Shown here: piece after piece, positions 19,678-28,594 of the stretch | Layout: the number at the start of each line of letters is the position of its first letter | Numbering within the stretch: the first letter of the stretch is position 1 | Assembly (NCBI RefSeq): GCF_015694735.1 | Contig: NZ_JADQDP010000002.1 | Location: 744,001 to 808,000, forward strand | Direction of reading: 5' to 3' | From: Hymenobacter properus | GTDB taxonomy: Bacteria > Bacteroidota > Bacteroidia > Cytophagales > Hymenobacteraceae | DNA: 64,000 nt | The notes under the pieces: model-generated | Databases searched by the model: none | Seen by the model: only the letters and a program-made list of their open reading frames with translations | Told to the model about the DNA's origin: nothing | Position numbers and translations under genes: made by a program

Positions 19678-20379
19678 CTAACCGCTGATAATTACTTGCC
19701 ACCGAAACGCCCAGCGCCAGCGCAGCTCATACCGCTCAATACCGGCCCGCGCCAGCAGCGCCACCCAATCTTCGCGCCGGAAGGCCCGGGCCACCGACAG
19801 CGGCGCATCGTGCCGCACCAGGTAGGAGCCGCCCAGCAGCCGCGTCAGCCACTTAATGCTGTGGTAGGCCAGCCAGTGCCGGTGCAGGTCATTGATGACG
19901 ACAGCCACCTGCGCCTGCTGCTGCCACTGTCGCAACAGCGTCACCAGCTCTGCATCGGTGAAGTGGTGGCAGAACAGGCTGCACGTGAGCACGTCGTAGG
20001 GCTGCGCCTGAAATTCGGGCGCGAAAATGTCGAACTGCCGGTAGCTGATTTCGGCGTAATCCGCGCTTTTGCCAGCCGCGTACTCCAGCATGAATTCGTT
20101 GGCGTCGATGCCGGTCAGCTCCACGGCAACGCCCCGGCGGCGGGCCCAGCGGGCTATCTGCCGCAGGGTGTCGCCGCCGCCGCTGCCTAAGTCAGCTATA
20201 CGCAGGGGTCGGCCGGCCGGGAACCGGGGGCGCAGGCGGTCCAACGCATCCAGCACCGGCGCGTAGCCGCCCAGCCAGGTATTGATGGTTTCGAGCTCGT
20301 CGAGGTTCTGGCGCAGGGCGTCGGAGGCCAACGTCAGGTCGTCCATCAGCTCGGGACCGGCAGCGCGCTCTGCAAACAT
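19678..20379 (-). CDS. SAM-dependent methyltransferase of the type III polyketide cassette
   Basis: 233 residues from ATG 20379. The class I methyltransferase motif I is IADLGSGGGDTLRQ, with motif II around VELTGIDANEFML and the post-motif CSLFCHHFTD. It begins 17 nt after the polyketide synthase stop. In the SrsA-SrsB-SrsC type cassettes known from Streptomyces, the methyltransferase acts on the alkylresorcinol ring. Here the same trio of enzyme types suggests a methylated phenolic lipid. The substrate is inferred from context only. Confidence 0.85.
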   Translation of the reverse strand: MFAERAAGPELMDDLTLASDALRQNLDELETINTWLGGYAPVLDALDRLRPRFPAGRPLRIADLGSGGGDTLRQIARWARRRGVAVELTGIDANEFMLEYAAGKSADYAEISYRQFDIFAPEFQAQPYDVLTCSLFCHHFTDAELVTLLRQWQQQAQVAVVINDLHRHWLAYHSIKWLTRLLGGSYLVRHDAPLSVARAFRREDWVALLARAGIERYELRWRWAFRWQVIISG

Positions 20380-20382
20380 TGT

Positions 20383-20487
20383 CAGTGAACAGTTATCAGT
20401 GAACAGTGAGCAGTTTTGCTTCACGCACGGTTTCTTCCTGCTGCTGATGAGCCGCAACTGCTAACTGTTCACTGCCAACTGTTAACT
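20383..20487. repeat. Palindromic repeat, family E, overlapping the end of the polyketide synthase
   Basis: The arms at about 20383-20415 and 20455-20487 are built from the unit gtgaacagt/actgttcac with imperfect pairing. The right arm coincides exactly with the start of the non-homologous tail of the polyketide synthase. The left arm overlaps its stop and the gap to the methyltransferase. Confidence 0.75.
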
Positions 20488-21586
20488 GTAAAAGCATGGC
20501 TTCCATCGTCAGGCCCGGGCCAAAGGCGAAGCTGAGCACTGGCGCGCCATCGTCGGCCGGCGTGGCAGCGGCCAGTACCTCGCGCAGCACATACAGCACC
20601 GTGGCCGACGACATGTTGCCATAGTCGCGAAGCACGCGGTAGGCGTGGCGGTTGTCGTCGCGCGTCAGCCCCAGCGCCGCCTCGATGGCTTCCAGAATCT
20701 TGCGGCCGCCGGGATGAATGGCGAAGTGCCGCACGTCGCCCAGCTGCACCGGCAAGCGGTCCAGCAGCCCATCGGTCAGGGTGCGGATGCCGCGCTGAAT
20801 GAGCTTGGGCACGTAGCTGCTCAGCGTCATCTCAAACCCGAAGTCGTTGATGTGCCAGGCCATGTCGTCGTGCCCATCAGGCTCCAGGCCGCAGTGAAAG
20901 GCTTGCAGGGCCAAGCTAGGCACCTCATTGGGCAGCGGAGCAGCCTGCACCAGGCAGGCGACCGCGCCGTCGCCAAACAGCGCATTGCTCACCAGGTGGT
21001 CTTCCTCGGGGCTTTTCTGAAAATGCAGGGTGCACAGCTCCACGCTCACGATGAGCACACGGGCCCCGGCATCGGCCAGGCAGAAGGCGTCGGCCAGCTT
21101 CAGGGCGTTCACGGCAGCGTAGCAGCCCATGAAGTTGACGCAGGTCCGGCGCACGTCGGGCGGCAGGCCTAGGGCCCGCACCAGCTCAATGTCGAGCCCC
21201 GGCGCGTACATGCCCGTGCAGCTCACCGTCACGAGGTGCGTGATGCTGCCCGCAGCCACATCCGGTACCTGACGCAGGCTATTGCGCACGGCCTCCACGG
21301 CCAGGGGCAGGGCCTCGCGGCGGTAGGCGGCCATGCGCTGGCCCACGCTGGGAAATGGCTCCAAGTCGGGTGTGTTGGGGAAGAAGGTATACTCGCCGTT
21401 GGCCCGGCCGTAGTCGAGCAGCACCGAGTAGCGGTGCTCAATGCCCGACACGCGGTACAGCGCCCGCAGCTTGCGCGTATCGGCCTCGCCAAAGCCCAAC
21501 GCACTGGCCATGAACTCGGCTATCTGCGGCTGGGCAATGCGGTGGACAGGATTGGCTGTGCCGATGGCACCTAAATAACTCGGCAT
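20396..21586 (-). CDS. Type III polyketide synthase (chalcone/stilbene-synthase family)
   Basis: 396 residues from ATG 21586. The catalytic triad is Cys155 (NFMGCYAA), His291 (FAIHPGG) and Asn324 (DYGNMSS). The conserved GPGLTMEAMLL marks the normal C-terminus, where family members usually stop within a few residues. Here a further ~29 residues, rich in Gln and Glu, follow, encoded by a palindromic repeat. The enzyme would condense an acyl-CoA starter with malonyl-CoA into an alkylresorcinol or alkylpyrone. It sits between a flavoprotein gene upstream and a methyltransferase downstream, all leftward. Confidence 0.93.
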   Translation of the reverse strand: MPSYLGAIGTANPVHRIAQPQIAEFMASALGFGEADTRKLRALYRVSGIEHRYSVLLDYGRANGEYTFFPNTPDLEPFPSVGQRMAAYRREALPLAVEAVRNSLRQVPDVAAGSITHLVTVSCTGMYAPGLDIELVRALGLPPDVRRTCVNFMGCYAAVNALKLADAFCLADAGARVLIVSVELCTLHFQKSPEEDHLVSNALFGDGAVACLVQAAPLPNEVPSLALQAFHCGLEPDGHDDMAWHINDFGFEMTLSSYVPKLIQRGIRTLTDGLLDRLPVQLGDVRHFAIHPGGRKILEAIEAALGLTRDDNRHAYRVLRDYGNMSSATVLYVLREVLAAATPADDGAPVLSFAFGPGLTMEAMLLQLTVGSEQLAVAAHQQQEETVREAKLLTVH

Positions 21587-21769
21587 GCCGGAAGGAAAAT
21601 GACGGGCGGAAGGAGAGCGTAGCCGCTGCCCGGAACAACATCCGCGCCTCGGCACACCCTATTTACGGGATTACAAACAGTTTTGCGCGCTGCTCGGCTA
21701 AAATCCCGTCAATAACTTTTTGGCGTCAGGCGGGAAGCGCTTTGGAAAATTGGTTTGAGCAAGGAAACG

Positions 21770-21927
21770 GGCGGGCTGCCGGCTTGTCGCCGGCTGTCCG
21801 CTCTATGGGCAACGGATTGTCTGGCGAAGAGCAAGCCGCCGACGCCAGCCATGCTGCTGTCCGCTCAGCAAGCGGCAAATTTGCCTGGCGAAGAGCGGAC
21901 AGCCGGCGAAAAGCCGGCAGCCCGCCC
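21770..21927. repeat. Palindromic repeat, family D
   Basis: The ~35-bp outer arms (gggctgccggcttgtcgccg.. at the left, its complement ending near 21927) have a single mismatch, and each arm contains its own small gccggc hairpin. It lies 5 nt downstream of the flavoprotein stop codon, inside the polyketide cassette. Confidence 0.85.
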
Positions 21928-21932
21928 CGGCG

Positions 21933-23051
21933 CTAGAATTCCCGGCCGTGGGTGCGCCGCATCAGGGCCTGCACCGCGCCCGGCCAGTGGCGCAGGCCGC
22001 CTATCACCAGCTCGCTCAGCACCGGCCCGCCAAACAGCTGCTGCACCGCCCGCCCCACCCGCAGCCGCGCGCCAAACTGCGCCTGCCAGGCCCGCGCATA
22101 AGCGGTTTCCATGCCCGCCCGCGTGGTTTTGTGGCTGAGAAAGTCATCGGCCGCCACTGCGGCCAGTGCCGCGCCGTGCAGGGCCATGGCCATGCCGTTG
22201 CCGCACAGCGGGGTGATGAGCCCGGCCGCGTCGCCCACCATCAGAATGTGCTGCTCCACCGGCTGCTTGGGCGCGAAGGAAATTTCATTAATCACCTCCG
22301 GCTGCGGATACAGCACCTCGGCCGCGCCCAGAATCTCGCGCAGCCGTGGATTTTGGGCCAGTACTGCGGCCTCCATTGCCGGAATGTTGCCGTGGCGGCG
22401 CAGGTTTTCGCGGGTGGTGAGGTAGCAGAAGCACAGCTTGTCCTCTTCAATAGCCGAAATGCCCGCGTAGCCATCGGCGAAATTGTGCAGCGCAATCACG
22501 TCGCGCCGAAAGCCGGGCAGACGCAAGTGGTACTTCACGCCGAGGTAGGGCGAGCGTTGCCCAAAGAAGCCGCGCCCGAGCTGCCGGTCCAGGTTGGCGC
22601 GCTTGCCGTAGGTGCCCAGCACCATGCGGGCCGTCAGCTGGCGGCCATCGGCCAGCGCCACCACGTGCTGGTCGGCGGTGGCATCAAAGGCCACGTCCGT
22701 CACCGTGCTTTTCAGGTAGAACGTGACGCCCCGCGCCGCGGCCTGTTGGTACAGAAAGTCGTCGAGCGCGTAGCGGCTCACGCCGAAGCCGCCCAGGTCG
22801 AGCGGGGCCGTGAGGGTGCGCCCGCCCGGCGACGACAGTAGGAACTGCGTGATGGCTGCCGGCCCCAGCCCCACCGGGTCGGCCCCGAGGCGGCGCAGGT
22901 AGGGCAGCACTTCGTTGCTCACGTACTCGCCGCACACCTTATGGAAGGGGTACTGCTTGCGCTCCACCACCGCCACGCGGTGGCCGCGCCCGGCCAGGTC
23001 GAGGGCCGCCGCCAAGCCGGCCAGCCCGCCGCCAATCAGGAGAATATCCAC
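21933..23051 (-). CDS. FAD-dependent oxidoreductase of the polyketide cassette
   Basis: 372 residues. The N-terminal Rossmann motif is LLIGGGLAGLAAALDLAGRG and the distal FAD motif is MVGDAAGLITPLCGNGMAMA, the arrangement of aromatic hydroxylases and geranylgeranyl-reductase-like flavoproteins. It has no membrane anchor. It is the first gene of a leftward series with the type III polyketide synthase and a methyltransferase, the same trio as SrsC/SrsA/SrsB, so a ring hydroxylase/oxidase role on a phenolic lipid is likely. Reduction of an isoprenoid or fatty chain is an alternative. Confidence 0.88.
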   Translation of the reverse strand: MDILLIGGGLAGLAAALDLAGRGHRVAVVERKQYPFHKVCGEYVSNEVLPYLRRLGADPVGLGPAAITQFLLSSPGGRTLTAPLDLGGFGVSRYALDDFLYQQAAARGVTFYLKSTVTDVAFDATADQHVVALADGRQLTARMVLGTYGKRANLDRQLGRGFFGQRSPYLGVKYHLRLPGFRRDVIALHNFADGYAGISAIEEDKLCFCYLTTRENLRRHGNIPAMEAAVLAQNPRLREILGAAEVLYPQPEVINEISFAPKQPVEQHILMVGDAAGLITPLCGNGMAMALHGAALAAVAADDFLSHKTTRAGMETAYARAWQAQFGARLRVGRAVQQLFGGPVLSELVIGGLRHWPGAVQALMRRTHGREF

Positions 23052-23146
23052 TTAATTGGTCGGCAAAATGAGAACGGCGGAAGCGAAAACAACGTAATTC
23101 ATCGAGGTTTCTGTATATTGAGAGTGGCTCGGCAAATTAACTGCCG

Positions 23147-23154
23147 TACCTTTG
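23147..23154 (+). promoter_or_regulatory. -7 box upstream of the T9SS-tail protein
   Basis: TACCTTTG fits TAnnTTTG exactly. It lies 70 nt before the ATG at 23224, leaving a leader of about 63 nt. The nearest upstream TTG is 26 nt away, longer than ideal. Confidence 0.5.
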
Positions 23155-23223
23155 TCAACTAAAATCACCATTTTTCGTTATCTCCTCTACGCCTCGCGCG
23201 CCTTTCCACCCGCTAACTATACT

Positions 23224-23616
23224 ATGATGCAACGCTACTTTCTATCTTTCTTGCTATGTATGGGCCTGAGCTTTGGCTTTGCCCCCATGCTGCGCACGCT
23301 GCCCGCTGCCGCCGCTACCACCCTGCACCGCCCCGGCCAGCAAGGCAGCAAACCCGGCAACGATGAAAAAACGCTGGTGGTATACCCCAACCCCAGCACC
23401 GGCATCGTGCACCTGACCATCAACAACCAGCAAGGTAAAAAAGTGGAGCTGAGCGTGCTCAACGTCATCGGTTCGGTGATGTACCGCGAAACGCTCACCG
23501 AACTCAACGACCGTTACACCAAAATGCTCGACCTGAGCAAATTTGCCAACGGCCTCTATTACGTGCGTCTCGAGTCGGACAACAACAGCCAGATGTGCAA
23601 GCTGGTCATCCGCTAA
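23224..23616 (+). CDS. Minimal secreted protein consisting almost only of a T9SS sorting domain
   Basis: 130 residues from ATG 23224. The signal peptide is ~residues 1-30 (MMQRYFLSFLLCMGLSFGF). A linker of about 25 residues rich in Gly, Gln and Lys follows. Then comes a complete type-A Por/T9SS C-terminal domain: VYPNPSTGIVHLTI, VLNVIGSVMY, LDLSKFANGLYYVRL and a C-terminal KLVIR. Such domains normally sit behind a large cargo; here there is none. The processed form would be tiny, so a structural, signalling or decoy role is possible. Confidence 0.85.
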   Translation: MMQRYFLSFLLCMGLSFGFAPMLRTLPAAAATTLHRPGQQGSKPGNDEKTLVVYPNPSTGIVHLTINNQQGKKVELSVLNVIGSVMYRETLTELNDRYTKMLDLSKFANGLYYVRLESDNNSQMCKLVIR

Positions 23617-23644
23617 GCGCTTCATTGGCTAAGCCAGAACAACA

Positions 23645-23672
23645 AAAAAAGCAGCTCTTGGGCTGCTTTTTT
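23645..23672. terminator. Bidirectional terminator
   Basis: The 11-bp stem aaaaaagcagc/gctgctttttt with a 6-nt loop lies 28 nt after the T9SS-tail stop. Read leftward, it also follows the small ORF at 23696-23803. Confidence 0.85.
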
Positions 23673-23695
23673 TCATTTAACCAAACGGCTGAGAA

Positions 23696-23803
23696 CTACT
23701 TCGCGCGCACCGGAGCGGGCGTCAGCATTTCCTTAATGTCGTTAACGGTGCTGTAGGCGAGGATGGCCGTGACAACGAGCAGGCCGAGCATGAACAGAAA
23801 CAT
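23696..23803 (-). CDS. Candidate 35-residue single-TM microprotein
   Basis: The ORF runs from ATG 23803 to TAG 23696-23698. It encodes an N-terminal membrane helix (MFLFMLGLLVVTAILAYSTV) and a short polar tail, NDIKEMLTPAPVRAK. A terminator begins about 23 nt downstream in its own direction, and no other gene explains that leftward terminator use. Very short, so unproven. Confidence 0.45.
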   Translation of the reverse strand: MFLFMLGLLVVTAILAYSTVNDIKEMLTPAPVRAK

Positions 23804-23947
23804 GATAGTGAACGAAAAAGCGGGTGGATGAAAACGGCTCCGGTCGGGGAGTCGCTGTTGGGTATTCAACCCCAAACAGGGAACGCGGGTTTCAACAAGA
23901 TTTAGGCATTTGAGGCGTGGCGCCCGTCCAGGCGGGCGCCTGGTTCG

Positions 23948-26818
23948 CTAGCCTTGCTCCGGAAATTCGGCGCGGAGGGCGGCCATTACTTCCTCGGTCA
24001 CGGCGCGCACCTGGGCAATTTGTCGGGCGGCGTGAGCAGGGTTGGGGGCGGCATCGCCATAGGCCTCAATCTCGCGGATGACGTGGCGCAGGCTTTCCAC
24101 GCCCAGGCCGTCGAGCGAGCTTTTCAGGTGGTGGGCAGCGTCGCCCACGGCCTCCCAGTCGGGCTTCACCAGGGCTTCGTCGAGGGCGGTGAGGATGGCG
24201 GGCGTGGTTTCGATGAAGGCCCAGGCCAGGCGGCGCACAATGGTTTCGTCCTGGCGCACCAACTGGCGCACGTTGCTCAGGTCGTAGAGGGGTTTTGCAG
24301 AAGACATGGTGTCGGCGGTATGGTAAGGGTGAGTTGGTTCGGCGGCGTGGCGGGCCAATACGGCGCGCATGGTTTCGAGGAGTTGTTCTTCGCGGTAGGG
24401 CTTGGAGAGGTAGCCGTCGAAGCCGGCGGCCTGCAGGCGCTCGGCTTCGCCGGCCTGGGCGCGGGCCGTGAGGGCAATGATGGGTGTGGCGGCGCGGGCG
24501 GCATCGGGGTGCAGACGCAGGGCGCGGGCGGCGGTTTCGCCGTCCATGCCGGGCATCTGAATGTCCATCAGCACCAGGTCGAAGGGCCGGTGCTCGAAGA
24601 GCTGAATGGCCGCCGGGCCGCTGGCGGCGGTGGTCACCTGGAAGCCCCAGTTGCGGAGCACGGTTTCGGCCAGCAGGCTGTTCACCAGGTTGTCTTCCAC
24701 CAGCAGGATGCGGCCGGCTTCGGCCTCCGTGGGCGGCGCAATGGGCGGCGCGGGCGCGGGTGCCTCCAGCGGCACCGGCCGCAGCGGCAGCGTGAAGGCA
24801 AACGTGCTGCCCTGGTGCAGCTCGCTGCTCACGCGCAGCGTGCCGCCCATCAGCCGCACCAGGCCTTCGGAAATGCTCAGCCCCAGGCCCGAGCCGCCGT
24901 ACTCGCGGTCGGTGCTGGCGGCGGCCTGGGCGAAGGGTTCGAACACCTTGTCCAGCGTTTCGGGGGCAATGCCCAGCCCGGTGTCGCTCACCACAAACTG
25001 CAGCCACACCGTGTCGGCGGGCTCGGCGTGGTGCAGGGGGGCAGGCACCCGCCGGCAGCGCAGCCGCACCTGCCCGGCTTCGGTAAACTTGATGGCGTTG
25101 CTGACCAGGTTGAGCAGCACCTGGCGCAGCCGGTGGGCGTCGCCCAGCACCTCGGGCAGGGCAGCGGGCCGGTCGATGCGCAGGCGCAGGCCCTTTTCGC
25201 GGGCCCGGGGCCGCAGCAGGGCTGCGCAGCCAACCAGCAGCTCGGTGGGGTCGAAGGGCGTCGATTCGGGCTGCAGCTTGCCCGCGCCGAGGCGGGCGGT
25301 GGTCAGCACGTCGTTCAGCACCGTGAGCAGGTGCTCGGCCGACTCGCCCAGCAGCCGCAGGTAGTCGTGCTGGCTGCGGCTGAGGTTGGTTTTGGCCAGC
25401 ACCCCGGTCAGGCCCAGAATGCCGTGCAGCGGGGTGCGAATCTCGTGGCTCATGTTGGCCAAAAAATCCTGCTTGGCCTGCGCGTCCACTTCGGCTTCGC
25501 CAATGGCTTGTTCCAGGGCCCGCTGGGTGCGCTTCAGCTCGGTGATGTTACTGTCGAGGCCCAGCACCTGGGCCGTGCCGTCGGCGCGCACAAACAGGCG
25601 CTTCACGCTGCTGAACCACGACACCGTGCCGTCCAGGGCCGTGTACGATTCCTCCACGGTGAGGTCTTCGCCGGTGGCCAGCACCTGCCGGTCCTGCTCG
25701 ATGTAGCGGGCCAGGTCGCCGTGGTCCTGCATGGGCAGGCTGGCCGCGTCGAGACGCACCAGTTCTTCGGGCGTGAGGCCATAGAGCGCGCCCATGGCGC
25801 GGTTCGCCAGCTGGTAGTTGCCGTGGCCATCTTTGAGGTAGATGGGGTGCGGCAGCGCATCGATGACCTGTCGGAACAGGCGGTGCTGCTCGGCCAGGCG
25901 GTCGGTGGCGGCGCGGCGGTGGGCGTCGGTGGCGCGGCGGTCGGTCACGTCTTCGGCCACGCCGATGATGCTGGTGACTTCCCCATTGGCGGCCCGCGCA
26001 AACGGCGTGTGGGTGCTGCGCAGCCAGCGCACCGTGCCGTTGCGGTGCTGCACGGCAAATTCCAGGGTAAGCACCTCGCCGTCGGGCAGGCGGGCCACCT
26101 CCCGCCAGTGGGCCAGCAGCCGTTCCCGCTCCTCGGGGCTGAGCAGCTGGGGTAGCAAGGCGCCTTGCGGCAAGGCCAGCAATTCCTCGCTGGCATAGCC
26201 CAGCATCAGCTCCAGGCGCCGGTTGGAATACACGTTGCGCTCCTGCCGCAGGTCGTAGATGTAAATCAGGTTGGGCACCAAGTCCACCACCTGGCGCAGC
26301 AGGTGCCGGTTGTGGCGCAACTCGTCCACGGCGGCGCGGTGGCGGGTCACGTCTTCGGCGCTGCCCATCAGCTCCCGCACGTTGCCGTGGGGGCCCAGCA
26401 CGCTGGCCCGTAGGCGCAGGCGCAGCCAGCGCCAGCTGCCGTCGCGGTGCCGGGCGCGGCAGTCCCAGCTAATGGGCCGCTCGGAGTGCAGCAGCGTGTG
26501 CAGGTTGCCCAGCTGGGCCTGCTGCATCGATTCCGGGTGCAACAAGGCACTCACCATGCCGGTGCCCAAGGAGAGGAGCTCCTGCGGCGAATAGCCCAGC
26601 ACGGTTTGGCAGTGCTGGTTGCAGTGCCGCAGCCGGCGGTGCTGCACGTCGTAATAAAACAGAATGAGCGGCACCTTATCGGCCAGTCCGTCGCCGAAGA
26701 TGAGCGGCTCGGTATCGGGCCGGGCGCCCGCCCAACGAGCCGGCCGTTCGGCCGCCCGCCGGGTGCTGGGCGCGGCCGGCCGGCGGGCCACACGAGGAGA
26801 GCGGGAGCGACGCATCAT
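23948..26818 (-). CDS. Hybrid histidine kinase: PAS-PAS-PAS-HK-REC-HPt
   Basis: 956 residues, cytoplasmic, with an Arg/Pro-rich N-terminus (1-35). Three PAS/PAC units cover about 45-165, 170-300 and 310-430. The kinase core has H-box FLANMSHEIRTPLHG (His458), N-box LLNLVSNAIKF, G1 SDTGLGI and G2 GGSGLGLSIS. The receiver domain (~702-820) has phosphoacceptor Asp752 in LVLMDIQMPGMDG, and the HPt domain (~845-950) has His896 in AHHLKSS. This is a full phosphorelay in one chain. The sigma-54 activator gene starts further upstream on the same strand, with 57 nt between them, so the pair is probably an operon and cognate. Confidence 0.93.
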   Translation of the reverse strand: MMRRSRSPRVARRPAAPSTRRAAERPARWAGARPDTEPLIFGDGLADKVPLILFYYDVQHRRLRHCNQHCQTVLGYSPQELLSLGTGMVSALLHPESMQQAQLGNLHTLLHSERPISWDCRARHRDGSWRWLRLRLRASVLGPHGNVRELMGSAEDVTRHRAAVDELRHNRHLLRQVVDLVPNLIYIYDLRQERNVYSNRRLELMLGYASEELLALPQGALLPQLLSPEERERLLAHWREVARLPDGEVLTLEFAVQHRNGTVRWLRSTHTPFARAANGEVTSIIGVAEDVTDRRATDAHRRAATDRLAEQHRLFRQVIDALPHPIYLKDGHGNYQLANRAMGALYGLTPEELVRLDAASLPMQDHGDLARYIEQDRQVLATGEDLTVEESYTALDGTVSWFSSVKRLFVRADGTAQVLGLDSNITELKRTQRALEQAIGEAEVDAQAKQDFLANMSHEIRTPLHGILGLTGVLAKTNLSRSQHDYLRLLGESAEHLLTVLNDVLTTARLGAGKLQPESTPFDPTELLVGCAALLRPRAREKGLRLRIDRPAALPEVLGDAHRLRQVLLNLVSNAIKFTEAGQVRLRCRRVPAPLHHAEPADTVWLQFVVSDTGLGIAPETLDKVFEPFAQAAASTDREYGGSGLGLSISEGLVRLMGGTLRVSSELHQGSTFAFTLPLRPVPLEAPAPAPPIAPPTEAEAGRILLVEDNLVNSLLAETVLRNWGFQVTTAASGPAAIQLFEHRPFDLVLMDIQMPGMDGETAARALRLHPDAARAATPIIALTARAQAGEAERLQAAGFDGYLSKPYREEQLLETMRAVLARHAAEPTHPYHTADTMSSAKPLYDLSNVRQLVRQDETIVRRLAWAFIETTPAILTALDEALVKPDWEAVGDAAHHLKSSLDGLGVESLRHVIREIEAYGDAAPNPAHAARQIAQVRAVTEEVMAALRAEFPEQG

Positions 26819-26875
26819 CGGGAAAAAGCGAGGCAGAAACGGAATGCAGCGGCAAGGTAGTGAAGCGGCGTCGGC

Positions 26876-28234
26876 TTAGCTGACGTGCAGTTCCCGCTGC
26901 TGTATCATCCGGTAAATGGTCGATTTGCCGATGCGCAGGCGGGCGGCCACGGCCAGCACGTCGCCCTCCATCTCGTCGAGGCAATGCTGCACTATAGCTG
27001 TGGTTTGCTCGCGGAGCGACAGCTGGCTGCCCGGGCCCACGGTGGTGCGGCCGGCGCGCAGGGGCAGGTCGTCGCCGTTGATGGCTTCGCCATCGGCCAG
27101 CACCGCGGCCAGCTCCACCACAGCCTTCAACTCGCGCACATTGCCGGGGAAGGGGTGCCCCTTGAGGCGCTCGCGGGCGTCGTCGGTGAGCAGGCGGGGC
27201 GGCAGGTTGTTTTGGGTGCAGAAGTCGCGCACAAATTCCTCGGCCAACAGCAGCACGTCGTTGCCGCGCTGGCGCAGGGGCGGCAGGGCAATGGGCAGGC
27301 CCAGCAGGCGGTAGTACAGGTCTTCGCGGAAGCGGCCGGCCTGCACCTCAGCCAGCAGGTCGCGGTGGGTGGCCACTATCAGGCGCACGTCGAAGGCCAC
27401 GGCTTGGCTGCCGCCCACGCGCGTCACCTCGCGCTCCTGTAGCACGCGCAGCAGCTTGGCCTGCAAGCTCAGGTCGAGGTCGGCAATTTCGTCGAGGAAA
27501 AGGGTGCCGCCGTTGGCTTCTTCGAGCCGGCCCACCCGCCGGGCCACTGCCCCCGTGAAAGCGCCCTTTTCGTGGCCAAACAGCTCGCTCTCCACCAGCT
27601 CGCGCGGAATGGCCGCCATGTTCACGGCTACAAACGGCTGGCCGGCGCGGCTCGACTGGAAATGGATGGCTTTGGCCACCAGCTCTTTGCCGGTGCCGGT
27701 TTCGCCGCTCACGCTCACCGTGATGGTGGTGCGGGCGGCTTTGGCAATGAGCGTGTGCACTTGCTGAATGGACGCGTGCTCGCCCAGAATGGCCTGTCCG
27801 GCCCCGTAGCGCGCCCCAATCTGCTGGCGCAGCTGGTTGTTTTCGCGGCGCAGGCGGGCCTGCTGCTCCACCTTGCCCACAATGTTCCAGAGGCGGTCCA
27901 GGGTGTTTTCGTCCTTCACCAGGTAGTCGTAGGCACCCTGGCGCAGCATGCTCACGGCGGTGCCCACGTCTTCCTGCCCGCTCACCACCAGCACCTCGGT
28001 GCCGGGCAGGCGCTCCCGAATCTGGCGCAGCAACTGCTCGCCCTTGGCGTCGGGCAGCGAATAGTCGAGCGTGATGAAGTCGGGTTTTTCGTCCAGGTGG
28101 TCGAGGCAGGCCCGGGCCGTGGCGAAGCGCTGCACGCTGTGGTTGGGGTTCTGGCTCAGCCGGTACACCAGCAGCTCGCCATACCACTCGTTGTCTTCGA
28201 TGACAAAAATCTTGAAGGGTAAGGTAGATGTCAT
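26876..28234 (-). CDS. NtrC-family sigma-54-dependent response regulator
   Basis: 452 residues. The receiver domain (1-125) has Asp57 in ITLDYSLPD. The AAA+ domain (~145-375) has Walker A GETGTGKE (177-184), the sigma-54 contact loop GAFTGA (224-229) and GGTLFLDEIADL as Walker B. A Fis-type helix-turn-helix at the C-terminus reads VAARLRIGKSTIYRMI. It activates RpoN promoters when phosphorylated. It is the first gene of the leftward pair with the hybrid kinase. I found no convincing -24/-12 site in the adjacent intergenic region, so its targets are elsewhere or were missed. Confidence 0.95.
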   Translation of the reverse strand: MTSTLPFKIFVIEDNEWYGELLVYRLSQNPNHSVQRFATARACLDHLDEKPDFITLDYSLPDAKGEQLLRQIRERLPGTEVLVVSGQEDVGTAVSMLRQGAYDYLVKDENTLDRLWNIVGKVEQQARLRRENNQLRQQIGARYGAGQAILGEHASIQQVHTLIAKAARTTITVSVSGETGTGKELVAKAIHFQSSRAGQPFVAVNMAAIPRELVESELFGHEKGAFTGAVARRVGRLEEANGGTLFLDEIADLDLSLQAKLLRVLQEREVTRVGGSQAVAFDVRLIVATHRDLLAEVQAGRFREDLYYRLLGLPIALPPLRQRGNDVLLLAEEFVRDFCTQNNLPPRLLTDDARERLKGHPFPGNVRELKAVVELAAVLADGEAINGDDLPLRAGRTTVGPGSQLSLREQTTAIVQHCLDEMEGDVLAVAARLRIGKSTIYRMIQQRELHVS

Positions 28235-28594
28235 GGGACAAAGGAATGAAGATGTGTATGCAAGATGGCCCAGCGAATAGCGGTTGATGCCTGGGTGTGC
28301 TTAATACATTGGAAAAATTATAATTACGAAATTACATCATAAACGACTTTGACGGCAAAAAAGCTCGTCAAAATGGGTGATGTACGAAGTAGAATTGCGT
28401 TCGGATTGCATCAACATATTAGCTGATTTCTCAATTTAGGAATATATTCCACGTTTGGGAACAATGATTATTGCTGCTCAAATCATATCTAATTGAAAAT
28501 AAGCCATACAGCCGGATTGGCACACGGTGGCCGCGGAATTGCAAGAGGAGAGCAGGCACAGTGCCAATTAGTTAAAATATTTCTCTTCAACGTC
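28235..28594. other. AT-rich divergent intergenic region
   Basis: 360 nt between divergent starts, markedly AT-rich from 28290 to 28500. It must hold promoters for the response regulator and for the T9SS cargo gene. No ORF, hairpin or repeat is obvious. Confidence 0.55.

Noticed and set aside
23954-26155. Long + strand frame opposite the hybrid kinase
   Set aside because: Same shadow effect; the minus-strand domains are unambiguous.
28511-28535. TTGGCAC..TTGCA as a sigma-54 promoter near the NtrC-type gene
   Set aside because: The spacing between the GG and GC elements is too long for a -24/-12 promoter.
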